Source: Collinsella tanakaei (GTDB taxonomy: Bacteria; Actinomycetota; Coriobacteriia; Coriobacteriales; Coriobacteriaceae). From it: a stretch of DNA of 64,000 nt. The stretch is taken from the NCBI RefSeq assembly GCF_016900375.1, contig NZ_JACJKB010000002.1, forward strand, positions 1 through 64,000, written 5' to 3'. Made by a program: the position numbers and the translations under genes. Numbering within the stretch: the first letter of the stretch is position 1; each line of letters starts with the position of its first letter. This document shows, in pieces, positions 16,582 through 26,122 of the stretch. The notes below the pieces were generated by a model that did not search any database, had not been told where the DNA came from, and worked only from the letters and a program-made list of their open reading frames with translations.

Positions 16582-18375
16582 CTACTCCCCGGCGCGGACG
16601 CCCTCGAACTGCATGCGGTAGTAGCGCGCGTAGATGCCGCCGCGCGCGAGCAGCTCCTCGTGCGTGCCGCGCTCCACGACCCGGCCGCACTCCACCGTGG
16701 CGATCTCGTCGGCGTTTTTGATCGTGGACAGGCGGTGCGCGATGATGATTGTCGTACGGTCGCGAGCGAGCTCCTCGAGCGCCTGCTGCACGGCCTCCTC
16801 GCTCTCGTTGTCGAGCGCGCTCGTGGCCTCGTCCAGAATCAGGATCGCGGGGTTCTTCAGGAACACGCGCGCGATAGCCACGCGCTGCTTCTGACCGCCT
16901 GACAGGCGGCCGCCGCGCTCGCCCACGACGGTGTCGTAGCCACCGGGCAGCGAGCAGATGAACTCGTGGATGTTCGCGCGGCGCGCGGCGTCCTCGACCT
17001 CGGCGTCCGTCGCATCCGGGCGGCCGTAGGCGATGTTCTCGCGGATGGTGCCGTCGAACAGGTACACATCCTGCTGCACGAGGCCGATGGCGCGGCGCAG
17101 GCTCTCCTGCGTGACGTCGCGCACGTCCTGGCCGTCGATGACGATGGCGCCGGCGTCGATGTCGTAGAAGCGCGGCAGCAGCGAGCACGTGGTCGACTTG
17201 CCGCCGCCGGACGGGCCCACGAGCGCGATGGTCTCGCCGGGACGGATCGCCAGGTTGAGGTGGTCGATCACGGGGCGTCCCTCCGCGCGGCCGCCAAGCT
17301 CCACATCCTTATACGAGAAGCAGACGTCGCGATACTCGATGGCGCCCTCGCTCACCTGCAGCGGCTTGGCGTCGGGCGCGTCCTCGATGTCGGGGATCGT
17401 GGCCAGCACCTCGTCCATGCGCTTGAAGCCGGCGATGGCCTTCTGGAACGTCTCCGTGGAGTTCACAAGCGTGTCGATGGGGCTGGCGAACAGGCTGATG
17501 TACAGCGCGAACGTGGCGAGGTCGACAGCCGTCATGTTGCCCGCGGCGATCAGGTAGCCGCCGAGCACGACGATCGTGGTGTAGAGCACGCCGGTCATGA
17601 GGGCGCTCGTTGCCTGGTAGGCGCCCATGGCGTGGTACTGCTCGACCTTGGAGTCGAGGTAGGCGACGTTGGAGCGGCGGAACTTGGCGCGCTCGGTGGC
17701 CTCATTGGCGAACGACTTGACGACGCGGATGCCGGCAAGCGAGTCCTGGAGCTGCGAGTTCACGCCCGAGATCTTCTTGCGGTTGTCCGCGAACACCGCG
17801 CGCATGGTGAGGTTCTGGCGCACCATGATGGCAACGAAGATCGCGGTGATGACGGCCATGACGCCCGCGAGCACCGGCGCGATGGTGAACAGGATCACGA
17901 AGGCACCGATGATCTCGATGCCGCAGATGATGATCCATTCGGGCAGGTGATGGGCGCCCTCGCAGATGTCGAAGAGGTCGTTGACCACGCGGCTCATCAT
18001 GTCGCCGGAGTTCACGCGGTCGAAGTACGAGAAGCAGAAGCGCTCGTACTGGTCGAACAGGTCCTCGCGCATCTTGGACTCCATGCGCGCGCCCATGATG
18101 TGGCCCTGGGCCGACACGAAGTACTTGCAGCCGGTGCGCACGGCGTACATGACCACGAGGCCGATGGCGATGAGCCCGAGCGAGCCCATGATGGCCTGCG
18201 AGCCCTCGAGGAACAGGCCACCGGTGAGGTTGCGAAGGATGATGGGGAACGCGAGGTCGATGCCCGCGAGCACGAGCGCGCAGGCGGTGTCGGCGATGAA
18301 CAGGTGCTTCTGCGGTCCGTAATACGCCACGAAGCGGCGGAACATGCTGTTGTGCTTGGGTTTTGCTTGAGTCAC
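16582..18375 (-). CDS. ABC exporter, fused membrane and ATPase domains
   Basis: The product has 597 residues from GTG 18375, which has AAGGAAA upstream; upstream in-frame starts would translate the neighbouring palindrome. Residues about 15-310 are a six-span ABC type 1 exporter membrane domain. The ATPase domain has Walker A GPSGGGKST, the signature LSGGQKQR, Walker B ILILDEATSALD and H-loop IAHRLST. It would work as a homo- or heterodimer to export lipid, peptide or drug substrates. No partner half-exporter gene is adjacent, so a homodimer is more likely. The substrate cannot be read from sequence. Confidence 0.9.
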   Translation of the reverse strand: MTQAKPKHNSMFRRFVAYYGPQKHLFIADTACALVLAGIDLAFPIILRNLTGGLFLEGSQAIMGSLGLIAIGLVVMYAVRTGCKYFVSAQGHIMGARMESKMREDLFDQYERFCFSYFDRVNSGDMMSRVVNDLFDICEGAHHLPEWIIICGIEIIGAFVILFTIAPVLAGVMAVITAIFVAIMVRQNLTMRAVFADNRKKISGVNSQLQDSLAGIRVVKSFANEATERAKFRRSNVAYLDSKVEQYHAMGAYQATSALMTGVLYTTIVVLGGYLIAAGNMTAVDLATFALYISLFASPIDTLVNSTETFQKAIAGFKRMDEVLATIPDIEDAPDAKPLQVSEGAIEYRDVCFSYKDVELGGRAEGRPVIDHLNLAIRPGETIALVGPSGGGKSTTCSLLPRFYDIDAGAIVIDGQDVRDVTQESLRRAIGLVQQDVYLFDGTIRENIAYGRPDATDAEVEDAARRANIHEFICSLPGGYDTVVGERGGRLSGGQKQRVAIARVFLKNPAILILDEATSALDNESEEAVQQALEELARDRTTIIIAHRLSTIKNADEIATVECGRVVERGTHEELLARGGIYARYYRMQFEGVRAGE

Positions 18376-18407
18376 GGTAGGTTTTCCTTGCTCGGTACCG
18401 GTGTTTG

Positions 18408-18513
18408 CCCGCCCCCGGCCGCCCCTGGCGCCATTGGGGACGTAGCCGGCGGAGGCCAAAATTGGCCTCCGCCGGCTACGTCCCCAATGGCGCCAGGGGC
18501 GGCCGGGGGCGGG
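18408..18513. repeat. Perfect 52-bp-arm inverted repeat, CTACGTCCCCA family
   Basis: Arms 18408-18459 and 18462-18513 are exact reverse complements with only two bases between. The core TTGGGGACGTAGCC is shared with the element at 16345-16420 and those near 28.5, 43.3 and 51.6 kb. It ends 10 bp before the Nudix gene stop and starts 33 bp upstream of the ABC exporter start. Confidence 0.9.
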
Positions 18514-18523
18514 ACGGGCGGGG

Positions 18524-19201
18524 CTAGAGACGGTGGGCGATGGCGTCGCAGGCCAGGGCGCCGACGACGGTCTTGGCGTCCTGGATCTTGCCGTCGAGGA
18601 CGGCGTCGATGAGCTCAGAGAGCGGCACGAGGTCGACGTTCAGGAACTCGTCCTCGTCGGGGCAGGCTTGATCGAACTCGAGCTGCGTGGCCATGTAGAT
18701 GTGGATGAGCTCGTCGGAGAAGCCGCAAGAGCTGGCGATGGTCGTGAGGTAGCGCAGGCGATGGGCGATGAAGCCCGTCTCCTCGTGCAGCTCGCGGCGG
18801 GCGCACTCCTCCGGGTCCTCGCCCGGATCGAGCTTGCCGGCAGGGATCTCGACCGTCACGCGGTCGAGCGCGGTACGGTACTGGCGCACGAGCGCGATCT
18901 TGCCGGTCTCGGTCAGCGCGACGATGGCCGCCGCACCGCAGTGGCGCACGATGTCGCGGCGCGAGGTGTGACCGTTCGGCAGCTCGACCTGCAGCGTATC
19001 GATGTCGAAGATCTTGCCGTGCCACGCGCGGTCCTCCGAAAGGATGCGCTCGTGCAGGCCGGGGTCGCGCTCGTCGTCATCGCCGAGCACCAGCGCGGGG
19101 ATGTACTCCTCCGCCTGCTCAGCCTGCTCGATCTCCTCGGTCTCGACCGCCGGGTCCTGCTGCTGCGTCTCGTCGGCGCGCTCAAGGTCCTTCTCGTCCA
19201 T
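18524..19201 (-). CDS. Nudix hydrolase, ADP-ribose pyrophosphatase type
   Basis: The product has 225 residues from ATG 19201, with GGGAGGG about 10 bp upstream. A Nudix box is clear: GKLDPGEDPEECARRELHEE followed by TGF, fitting GX5EX7REUXEEXGU. The flanking IPAGKLDPGE and the SSCGFSDE segment resemble ADP-ribose pyrophosphatases (NudF/YqkG type), which split ADP-ribose to AMP and ribose 5-phosphate. The first 50 residues are an acidic, Glu/Gln-rich extension not seen in typical members of about 185-200 residues. Confidence 0.88.
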   Translation of the reverse strand: MDEKDLERADETQQQDPAVETEEIEQAEQAEEYIPALVLGDDDERDPGLHERILSEDRAWHGKIFDIDTLQVELPNGHTSRRDIVRHCGAAAIVALTETGKIALVRQYRTALDRVTVEIPAGKLDPGEDPEECARRELHEETGFIAHRLRYLTTIASSCGFSDELIHIYMATQLEFDQACPDEDEFLNVDLVPLSELIDAVLDGKIQDAKTVVGALACDAIAHRL

Positions 19202-19336
19202 GGTTGCCTGCCCTCCCACGCGGCGCGGGGCCGCGGTTTCATCCTTGTTTGCGACGCTAATTGTAGCGCCCGCGGCAGCCGATTTCTGCTGCTCACACGC
19301 TTTGCATGGATGAAGACGACAAGTTTGTACCTGGCC

Positions 19337-22300
19337 CTATCTTGTCGCGCGGAGGGCGATCGCGCCGGCGGCGGCTAGGGCGATGCCGGTCGCGGCGAGG
19401 GCCGCGGCGACTGCGAGGGCGTCTCCCGTTTGGGGGATGCGGTCGGCGGCCGCTGATCCCTGCTGGGAGCTTCCGCTTGGCGCTTGCGGCTGGTTGGGGA
19501 CGGACGGGACGTTGGGGGTGCCCGGGTTGATTGGGTTGTCCGGGCTATCCGGATCGCTCGGCTCCCCGCCTTCGCCCGGCTTGTCCGGGCCATCCGGATT
19601 GCCGGGGTCTTCCGGCCCACCGGGTTCGCCGGGCTCCTCCCCGCCGCCGGGCTCGTCGGGAGCATCCGCCGCGGCATTCGCGAACGGCACGGCCGCCGGA
19701 CCGGGGTCACTCGTACGATCCGAGGTCACCGTCGTCGTGACCGAGTATCCCGCGCCATCGCTCACCGTCGTGTCCACGGCAAGCACGCCGTCGCCGGCGT
19801 CGCGCACGGAAATCTGCACGTCAAAGACCGTGTTGTCGTACACCACGCCGTCGTAGCGCCAGCGAGCGCCGGCATCCGTATCGACCAGCTCCGCACCCGC
19901 AAGCGGCGCGCCGCCGAACGTGCCGTCAACCGTGGGCTGCACCTCGAACACCCGGTAGCAGAACACCCGGCCGATATCCTCCTGCGTGAAGACCGGCGAG
20001 GCGCCCTCGGGCAGCAGACTCACCGCGGCGGACGACCCCTCGGGCGAGGCTGGCGTCTCAGCGGTAAAGCCGCCCACGGCATCGACACCCAACCGCGCAG
20101 CAGCCTGCGCCGCCGTGACCCCGCCCTCGACATCCGAGCCATCGACCGGCAGGATCCGGAATTGGAACGCCCCAGCCTCGATGGCGCCTCCGTCGAGGGT
20201 CTTCACCGCCTGAAGACCCGCCTGCGCAGCGAAGTCGACATCGCCCGTCGTGTACACGTTGGTGAACGCCGCGCGCTGCGCCTCGACGCGATCGGCATCG
20301 GTCGTGGCGGCGCTGTTGTCGTACGCGATGCCCGCGTCACCCGTTGCGACGTCGCCGACCACCAGGTTGCCCGCCCCGTCGTCGCGCACGGTGATCGTCA
20401 CGAGGCTCGCGTGGCCGTCGTACGTCATGCCGTTGTCCTGCGGACCCTCCAGCTCCGTCACGCGGTACACGTAGGTCCCCGGTGCAGTGAAGGCAAGCGC
20501 ATCGAAGGCGCCGTACGTGACCTGCCCCGCCTCAGGAACACCGAGCACCAGCGGCCCCGCCTGCGGCGCGTCCACGCCGTCCGGCGCGCTTACGGGCTCG
20601 AGCTCGAACGTGTAGGCCTCGCCCTCCCGCCACGCGCGGCCGAGCAGCGTTTTCTGCACCTGCACCTGGGTGCCGCTCTCGCCCGCAACGGCGGTATAGG
20701 TGTTGGTGAACTCGGCGCGCGTGTCGCTGGCGCCGATCGTGCCGCTCGCCGTACGGTCGGCAACGCTTCCGGCCGCCACGCCGTCGACCTCGATATCCGT
20801 GAGCGCGAAGCCCGCGCCGTCCGGGGTCGTCTCCGCCGCGCGCCAAGCGCTGCCCGATACGACACCGGGCACGGTGATCGCCTCGCCGCCGCGCAGGGCG
20901 ATCGGCACCAGCGCGCCATCCTCGCCCACCAGCTGGGCCGCGCCCGTGGCGTCGAACGAAAGCTGCACCGTGCGACCGCCGTCGGGCCCTGTCAGCTCCG
21001 CCTCCACCGTCTTGCCGGCGAGCGCCGGAACCTCGAGTGAAAACTCGAAGGCGCGGTCGGCAGGGGTCGACATGACACTGGACCCCGTCCTAACTGTCAC
21101 GTTTTTGGCGATGGTGAGACTTTGGACGCGCTTGTCGGCCACGCGGACCACCACGGTTCCGGAGTAGATGCCCGCGAGGTCGGTCGTGCCCAGGTCCTTC
21201 TTCAGCGACGGGTCGGCACCGTTCGGCGCGTCGAGCCATTGGTTGATAACGAGCTTCGACCAACCCGTATCGGTTTCGAGCGCGCTCACGCCGCCCGGCT
21301 GAGCCGGCGCGTAGTCGAACACCGCGCCGGGCAGCGGATCGTCAGGGTCGCTGTACTCCAGGTACATGGCGCCCGAGCGATGCCCCGCGTCGGCCGCATC
21401 CCACTGCGGCGTGCTCCACGATGTCGCCGCGCCCTCATACGAGGGCGCGGTCACGAGCGCCGCCTTGATGTCGTGCAGGGTCGTGTCGACGTCGTCGTCC
21501 ACCGTGAACTGCTGCATGCTGCCCACGACGCGCCCCACGCCGCGCGCCACCGTGACGCCATCGCCCGCGGTGCCCGCGTCGGCATAGACGCCCGTGCTGT
21601 CGATCACGACCGCGACCGCCGCGGGATTCACGGCAAAACCTTCCGGCGCAGCGGTTTCCACCAGGTAATACGAGCCCTCCTCCAAGGGGCAGCGCAGGCC
21701 GCGCGAGTACGCCGTGGCGCCCGAGAGCGTATAGGAACCGCCGGTTCCGCTCACCAGCGTGAGTTCGCCCGTGGCCCCCGTGGCCACGGGCGTCGCACCC
21801 GCCACGGGATGCAGCGAGCCATCCGCACCTGCCTCCATGTCGGCCGCGCGGAACAGCGAGAACTCGGCGCCCGCCACGGGCTGACCGGCCTCGTCGGCCT
21901 TCTGGACGATCATGCGGTTCTCGATGTTCGTCACGTACAGGCGCGTGGCGAACTGCCGCTCCATGTCGGAGGCGGTCTCGCTGCGCACCTGCACGCTGTT
22001 CGCGGCGGTCGCCTCGCCCAGACGGTCGGCCGAGGTGTAGAAGAACGCCACCGCATACTGCGGCGTTCCGGGCAGACCCGGGTTGTTCCGCATCACCCAC
22101 AAGTAGGTCTTGATGTCGCCCGGCATGTTTTCGACCTCCGCCTCGTAGAGCCCGTTGGCGTTCAGCGAGAACAGCTCGACATCGCCGCGCGCCGCCGCTT
22201 CGGCAGCGCCTTCCAAGCCCGAGGCGTCCAGCACCGACCAGCCCGAAAGCGCATCGCCCACGACGGGATGCCACGAGCCGTCGGCCTCGCGGTGCATGAC

Positions 22301-23932
22301 GACGGCGAACATGAGGCCGCCGGACAGCTCGCCCGCGTCGTCGGTCAGCCGCGTGCCGTCGGCGGCGTACACGCCGTGCTCCGTGGTGGTCGCGGCCATC
22401 TTGGGCTGCGCGTAGGCACCCGTGGTCCACGGATCGGCAGACAGCAGCATGGCGTTCGATGTGATCTGCGCATCGAAATACAGAGGGATGTCGGCGTCGT
22501 TGCGATAGCCCTCCGGCGTGGAGGTCTCACGCAGCACCCAAAAGCCGCTTTGGCGGCCAAGCTCCTCGAGCGACGCGGGAAATCCGTTGGCGTCGAGGAT
22601 GCGCATCATGCCGTTCGCATCGGTCGTACCGGTATAGCTCGGCGAGGCGTCCGGCGCTACCGTGTAGCTCGCATCGGTGGCAAACAGGGCGAACCCGGCG
22701 CCGGCGATGGGCTCGCTTTCCTGGTCGACCTTGATCACATCGGACTCGGGGACCGACACGAGGTTGTAGCGCAGGCGCATGTTGGAAGCACCGTTTCCGC
22801 GCTCGAGGTAGTAGAAGTTGAGCGTATGGTACGTGTCGTCGGCGAAGGTGTCGTCACGCCAGCGCGACGCGTCGCCCTCGCGCCCCGCCGCCGCGAACTG
22901 CTGGCGAATCGTCGTGTTCGCGTACGTCGGCTCGCCGTCGTTCCATGTGCCGTCGTTGTTCTGGTCCTCGAACACGAGGACCTGACCGGTGGCGAAGTTG
23001 ACCGTCACGGCGCAGGCGTTGTGGATGCCGCCGAGGTCGCCCACGAGCACACCGTCGATGAAGATCCAGACGTCGTCATCGCCCGAGAAACCATAGGTCA
23101 CCTGCTGTCCGCGGTTCGTGCCACCGTCTTGCTGCACGAACCGAGAGGTCATGGTGAGACCGAACCAGTGATTGAGCACCGAGCTCGTGGCATATACGTT
23201 GTTTTGGACGAGTGCGTCGCCGCTCGGACGCAGCACGGTCGAGGCGGCGTTGAAGGGGAAGAACTGCCCGTTGTTGTTCGAGGCGATGGCCGAGGTGTGC
23301 TTGACGCCCCAGGTATCGTACACATCGAAGGCATTGGTCGCGGCGTTATAGGAGACAAAGCTCTGCGTGGCATCATAGACATAGTACCCGGTGCCGTCGG
23401 CGCGCAGGAGGTTGGCCACGTCCATGTGCGCAACCTTACCCTGCTGGCCGCCCGACGCCTGGTCGCTGCGGTCGAACAGATAAGCCAGCGATTGGCCTTC
23501 GCCGCTTGCGAGCTGCGGGAATCCGTCGGCGCCCATCACAGGGCGCACGATACCGAACTGCGGGCGCGCGCTGCGCGTCCAGCGGTTGACGGCGGTCTCG
23601 TTCGGCGCGGTGGACAGGAACCGCAGGTCGTGGCCGGCATTGATGCCGATGTCGCGGTAGTCGGCGGGCGTTGGGCCCGTATCGATCGTCGACTGGTCGA
23701 CGAGCCAGTAGTCGTACAGGTTGATAGTCGTTCCGTTGGGAGAGACCGTCTGATCGAGATGATCGGGGAATTCCGGGGCGGAGCCGGCGCCCGTTGTCAG
23801 GCCGAGCGCCAGCGCAGGTGCCATTGCAACGCACAGGAGAACCGTAGCAACAAGACCCATCATGCCAACAAGAATATGGCGCGCGACAGCGGGGAGCGTT
23901 CCCGCATCCGCGCGCACGTGCGTCTGGCCCAT
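19337..23932 (-). CDS. Large sortase-anchored adhesin with fibro-slime and pilin-like domains
   Basis: The product has 1531 residues from ATG 23932 (GAGG eight bases upstream). A signal peptide is followed by a fibro-slime type domain with FSGDDDVWIFIDG near residue 285 and DLGGIH after it. SpaA/Cna-B-like domains start near 404 (EPIAGAGFALF) and 674 (QPVAGAEFSLF). Then come three FctA-like isopeptide-linker domains, at about 937, 1090 and 1237, with Lys in VQKTLLG and Asn in FTNTYT or FTNVYT placed for self-made isopeptide bonds. A Pro/Gly/Glu linker leads to RIPQTGD, a membrane span and RATR, a class of LPXTG sorting signal. No sortase gene is in the window. A dispersed 27-nt repeat is inserted in frame at 21073-21099. 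Confidence 0.9.
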   Translation of the reverse strand: MGQTHVRADAGTLPAVARHILVGMMGLVATVLLCVAMAPALALGLTTGAGSAPEFPDHLDQTVSPNGTTINLYDYWLVDQSTIDTGPTPADYRDIGINAGHDLRFLSTAPNETAVNRWTRSARPQFGIVRPVMGADGFPQLASGEGQSLAYLFDRSDQASGGQQGKVAHMDVANLLRADGTGYYVYDATQSFVSYNAATNAFDVYDTWGVKHTSAIASNNNGQFFPFNAASTVLRPSGDALVQNNVYATSSVLNHWFGLTMTSRFVQQDGGTNRGQQVTYGFSGDDDVWIFIDGVLVGDLGGIHNACAVTVNFATGQVLVFEDQNNDGTWNDGEPTYANTTIRQQFAAAGREGDASRWRDDTFADDTYHTLNFYYLERGNGASNMRLRYNLVSVPESDVIKVDQESEPIAGAGFALFATDASYTVAPDASPSYTGTTDANGMMRILDANGFPASLEELGRQSGFWVLRETSTPEGYRNDADIPLYFDAQITSNAMLLSADPWTTGAYAQPKMAATTTEHGVYAADGTRLTDDAGELSGGLMFAVVMHREADGSWHPVVGDALSGWSVLDASGLEGAAEAAARGDVELFSLNANGLYEAEVENMPGDIKTYLWVMRNNPGLPGTPQYAVAFFYTSADRLGEATAANSVQVRSETASDMERQFATRLYVTNIENRMIVQKADEAGQPVAGAEFSLFRAADMEAGADGSLHPVAGATPVATGATGELTLVSGTGGSYTLSGATAYSRGLRCPLEEGSYYLVETAAPEGFAVNPAAVAVVIDSTGVYADAGTAGDGVTVARGVGRVVGSMQQFTVDDDVDTTLHDIKAALVTAPSYEGAATSWSTPQWDAADAGHRSGAMYLEYSDPDDPLPGAVFDYAPAQPGGVSALETDTGWSKLVINQWLDAPNGADPSLKKDLGTTDLAGIYSGTVVVRVADKRVQSLTIAKNVTVRTGSSVMSTPADRAFEFSLEVPALAGKTVEAELTGPDGGRTVQLSFDATGAAQLVGEDGALVPIALRGGEAITVPGVVSGSAWRAAETTPDGAGFALTDIEVDGVAAGSVADRTASGTIGASDTRAEFTNTYTAVAGESGTQVQVQKTLLGRAWREGEAYTFELEPVSAPDGVDAPQAGPLVLGVPEAGQVTYGAFDALAFTAPGTYVYRVTELEGPQDNGMTYDGHASLVTITVRDDGAGNLVVGDVATGDAGIAYDNSAATTDADRVEAQRAAFTNVYTTGDVDFAAQAGLQAVKTLDGGAIEAGAFQFRILPVDGSDVEGGVTAAQAAARLGVDAVGGFTAETPASPEGSSAAVSLLPEGASPVFTQEDIGRVFCYRVFEVQPTVDGTFGGAPLAGAELVDTDAGARWRYDGVVYDNTVFDVQISVRDAGDGVLAVDTTVSDGAGYSVTTTVTSDRTSDPGPAAVPFANAAADAPDEPGGGEEPGEPGGPEDPGNPDGPDKPGEGGEPSDPDSPDNPINPGTPNVPSVPNQPQAPSGSSQQGSAAADRIPQTGDALAVAAALAATGIALAAAGAIALRATR
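21073..21099 (-). repeat. 27-nt TGACAG...TGTCA hairpin copy inside a coding region
   Basis: On the minus strand this reads TGACAGTTAGGACGGGG then TCCAGTGTCA. It matches the intergenic copies at 36671, 36807 and 51289 at nearly all positions. It is nine codons long and in frame in the adhesin gene, giving part of VRTGSSVMS between two otherwise continuous FctA-like strands. Confidence 0.85.
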
Positions 23933-24145
23933 GCCCACCGCCTCGGAGCGGCCGACCCTCACCGCGCCGGCCGAAATCGGGCAGGCACCCGGATGGCGCC
24001 CGCGTCAGACGTGCTTGTTCCCGCCTGCGTGCGTACCTATCGCCGCCCGAACGCGATTTCAGCGCTCGATAATGATTCTTAAGCGGTTCGCAAGGGTTCG
24101 CGGCAAAGCAAGCAGAGGCTTCCGGAGGGGCTCCTGGCAAAAGAT

Positions 24146-24279
24146 GTAACCTGAGCATTTTATAGACACCCTGTCTTAGCTTCCGAGAGCGGGTATAGCT
24201 GCTTAAATTGCCCTACTGGGGCGATCAACAGAGCCAAACCGCTCTAAACAGGGGGTTCGATAAATGCTCAAGTTACATT
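24146..24279. repeat. MITE-like element with about 31-bp imperfect inverted ends
   Basis: The left end has ATGTAACCTGAGCATTTTAT and, on the opposite strand, the right end has ATGTAACTTGAGCATTTAT, both running into CCCTGT. There is no open frame between them. It lies in the 880-bp gap between the adhesin and purD. Confidence 0.55.
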
Positions 24280-24740
24280 TTCAGCCAGCCGTACTCGCAA
24301 GGGCGCCCGGCGGGGAACATCGTCGCCTCTAGCGTTCTCCGTTGGGCGCCATCTCGAAGCGAAAACCGCCGCCCAATCCCTTCGGGACGCCAACGGCTTT
24401 GGCCACCCGCGAGAGAACCGGCCATCCTGGAAGCCTGGGAACTGAAACGAGGCGCCGAATCGAAAGCGCAAGGGCGCGCAGCGGGATCCGGCCGGCCGCC
24501 TCTGGCTGAAATCCCCACTTTTGTACCGCCTGCTCAGCGCCAAGGGAGCCCAATCCCGCCAACAGCTCTAGCGTTTTGGCAGTATTGAGCGGATTGTCCG
24601 TTTACCTTGACCACGAAGGCCCTTCTCGCCTGCTCCCGCGGGTACAAAAGTCGCACTTTCATCCGCGACCACCCTCCGGCACACTGGAATGCAGGCGATT
24701 CGCAGCTTCCAGCCAGCCGCCCCGTCCCGTGCGCCCCGCC
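24280..24740. other. Non-coding gap between adhesin and purD
   Basis: No supported gene. The only structure seen is a distant inverted pair ACTTTTGTACC (about 24519) and GGTACAAAAGT (about 24650), about 130 bp apart, which may be the ends of a further degenerate MITE-like repeat. Confidence 0.4.
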
Positions 24741-24742
24741 AA

Positions 24743-24782
24743 AACGGGATGCGGGCCCGCATGTAGCGGACCCGCATCCCGG
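24743..24782 (-). terminator. Terminator after purD
   Basis: A 16-bp stem with one mismatch (24745-24760 with 24766-24781) is followed on the minus strand by TTTT. It lies about 30 bp past the purD stop and would end the purA-degV-purD transcript. Confidence 0.8.
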
Positions 24783-24813
24783 ACAGCTATGAAGTAAGCG
24801 TAATGAACAGTTG

Positions 24814-26112
24814 TTAGTCCCACGCGGAGCGGCCGCGCAGCGCGCGCAGGCCGATGTCGTGGCGGAGGGTCTTGCCCTCGAAGTCGATCTTCTCGCAGGC
24901 CTCGTACGCCAGGTCGCGCGCAGCCTCAAACGTGGGCGCGAGCGCGGTCACGTTGAGCACGCGGCCGCCGTTGGTGAGCACGTTGCCCTCGTCGTCCATA
25001 CGGGTGCCCGCATGGTAGACGGTCACGTTCTCCATGGCCTCGGCGTTCTCGATGCCGGCGATGACCTTGCCCTTCTCGTACGAACCGGGATAGCCAGCGC
25101 TCGTCAGGACGACGGAAACGGCGTACTCGGGGCGCCAAGAAAGCTCGACGTCGGCCAGGCGCTGCTCGGCGCAAGCGAGCATGACCTCGACGAGGTCGTT
25201 CTCTAGGCGCGGCAGGATGACCTGCGTCTCGGGGTCGCCGAAGCGCGCATTGAACTCGAGCACCTTCGGGCCGGCAGGCGTGAGCATGAAGCCACCGTAC
25301 AGGCAGCCGCGGTAATCGATGCCCTCAGCAGCGAGCTCGGCAACGACGTCGTCCATAATCCGCTCCATGGCGGCGTGCTCCTCGTCGGTCACGATGGGCA
25401 CGGGGCTATACACGCCCATGCCGCCCGTATTGGGGCCGAGGTCGCCCTCGAGCGCGCGCTTGTGGTCCTGCGAGGTGTCCATCGGGCGCACGGTCTTGCC
25501 GTCGGTGAACGCCAGCAGCGAGCACTCGGGACCGGTGAGCATCTCCTCGATGACGACCGTGGAGCCGGCCTCGCCGAAGACGCCGGCGAAGCACTCGTGC
25601 ACGGCCTCCTCGGCCTGTGCGAGCTCGGTTGCCACGACGACGCCCTTGCCGGCCGCCAGGCCGTCGGCCTTGACCACCAGCGGAGCGCCCTGCTCGCGCA
25701 CGTAGGCAAGCGCACTCTCCTCGTCGGTGAAGGAGCCGTAGGCCGCGGTGGGAACACCGGCGCGCTCCATGACCTGCTTGGAGAACAGCTTGGAGCCCTC
25801 CATCTGGGCGCCCTCGGCACCCGGACCGAAGCACGGGATGCCCGCCTCGCGCACCGCGTCGGCAACGCCCGCGACCAGCGGAGCCTCGGGGCCGATCACC
25901 ACAAGACCGCAGCCCGTCTCGCGGGCGAAGTCCGCGACAGCGGCCGGATCGTTCTCGTCGAGCGAGACGTTCTCGCCGACCTCGAGAGTGCCGCCGTTGC
26001 CGGGAGCGATGTAGAGCTTGCCGCAGCGCGCCGACTCGGCGAGCTTCTTGGCCAGCGCATGCTCGCGGCCGCCGCTGCCCAGCAGCAGGATATCGATGGT
26101 TTCTGCGTTCAT
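24814..26112 (-). CDS. purD: Phosphoribosylamine-glycine ligase (GAR synthetase)
   Basis: The product has 432 residues, the usual length, from ATG 26112 with AAGGAGG upstream. It makes glycinamide ribonucleotide from phosphoribosylamine, glycine and ATP, the second step of purine synthesis. Visible features are the N-terminal [15 protein letters not shown], an ATP-grasp core with [16 protein letters not shown], and the [10 protein letters not shown] and [13 protein letters not shown] motifs of PurD. It is the last gene of purA-degV-purD, starting 10 bp past the degV stop. Confidence 0.97.
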   Translation of the reverse strand: MNAETIDILLLGSGGREHALAKKLAESARCGKLYIAPGNGGTLEVGENVSLDENDPAAVADFARETGCGLVVIGPEAPLVAGVADAVREAGIPCFGPGAEGAQMEGSKLFSKQVMERAGVPTAAYGSFTDEESALAYVREQGAPLVVKADGLAAGKGVVVATELAQAEEAVHECFAGVFGEAGSTVVIEEMLTGPECSLLAFTDGKTVRPMDTSQDHKRALEGDLGPNTGGMGVYSPVPIVTDEEHAAMERIMDDVVAELAAEGIDYRGCLYGGFMLTPAGPKVLEFNARFGDPETQVILPRLENDLVEVMLACAEQRLADVELSWRPEYAVSVVLTSAGYPGSYEKGKVIAGIENAEAMENVTVYHAGTRMDDEGNVLTNGGRVLNVTALAPTFEAARDLAYEACEKIDFEGKTLRHDIGLRALRGRSAWD

Positions 26113-26122
26113 GGGGTCCTCC

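Noticed and set aside
21122-24082. A 986-codon open frame on the plus strand
   Set aside because: It is antisense to the adhesin, shows no domain, and is rich in His, Arg and Val, as expected for the complement of GC-rich coding DNA.
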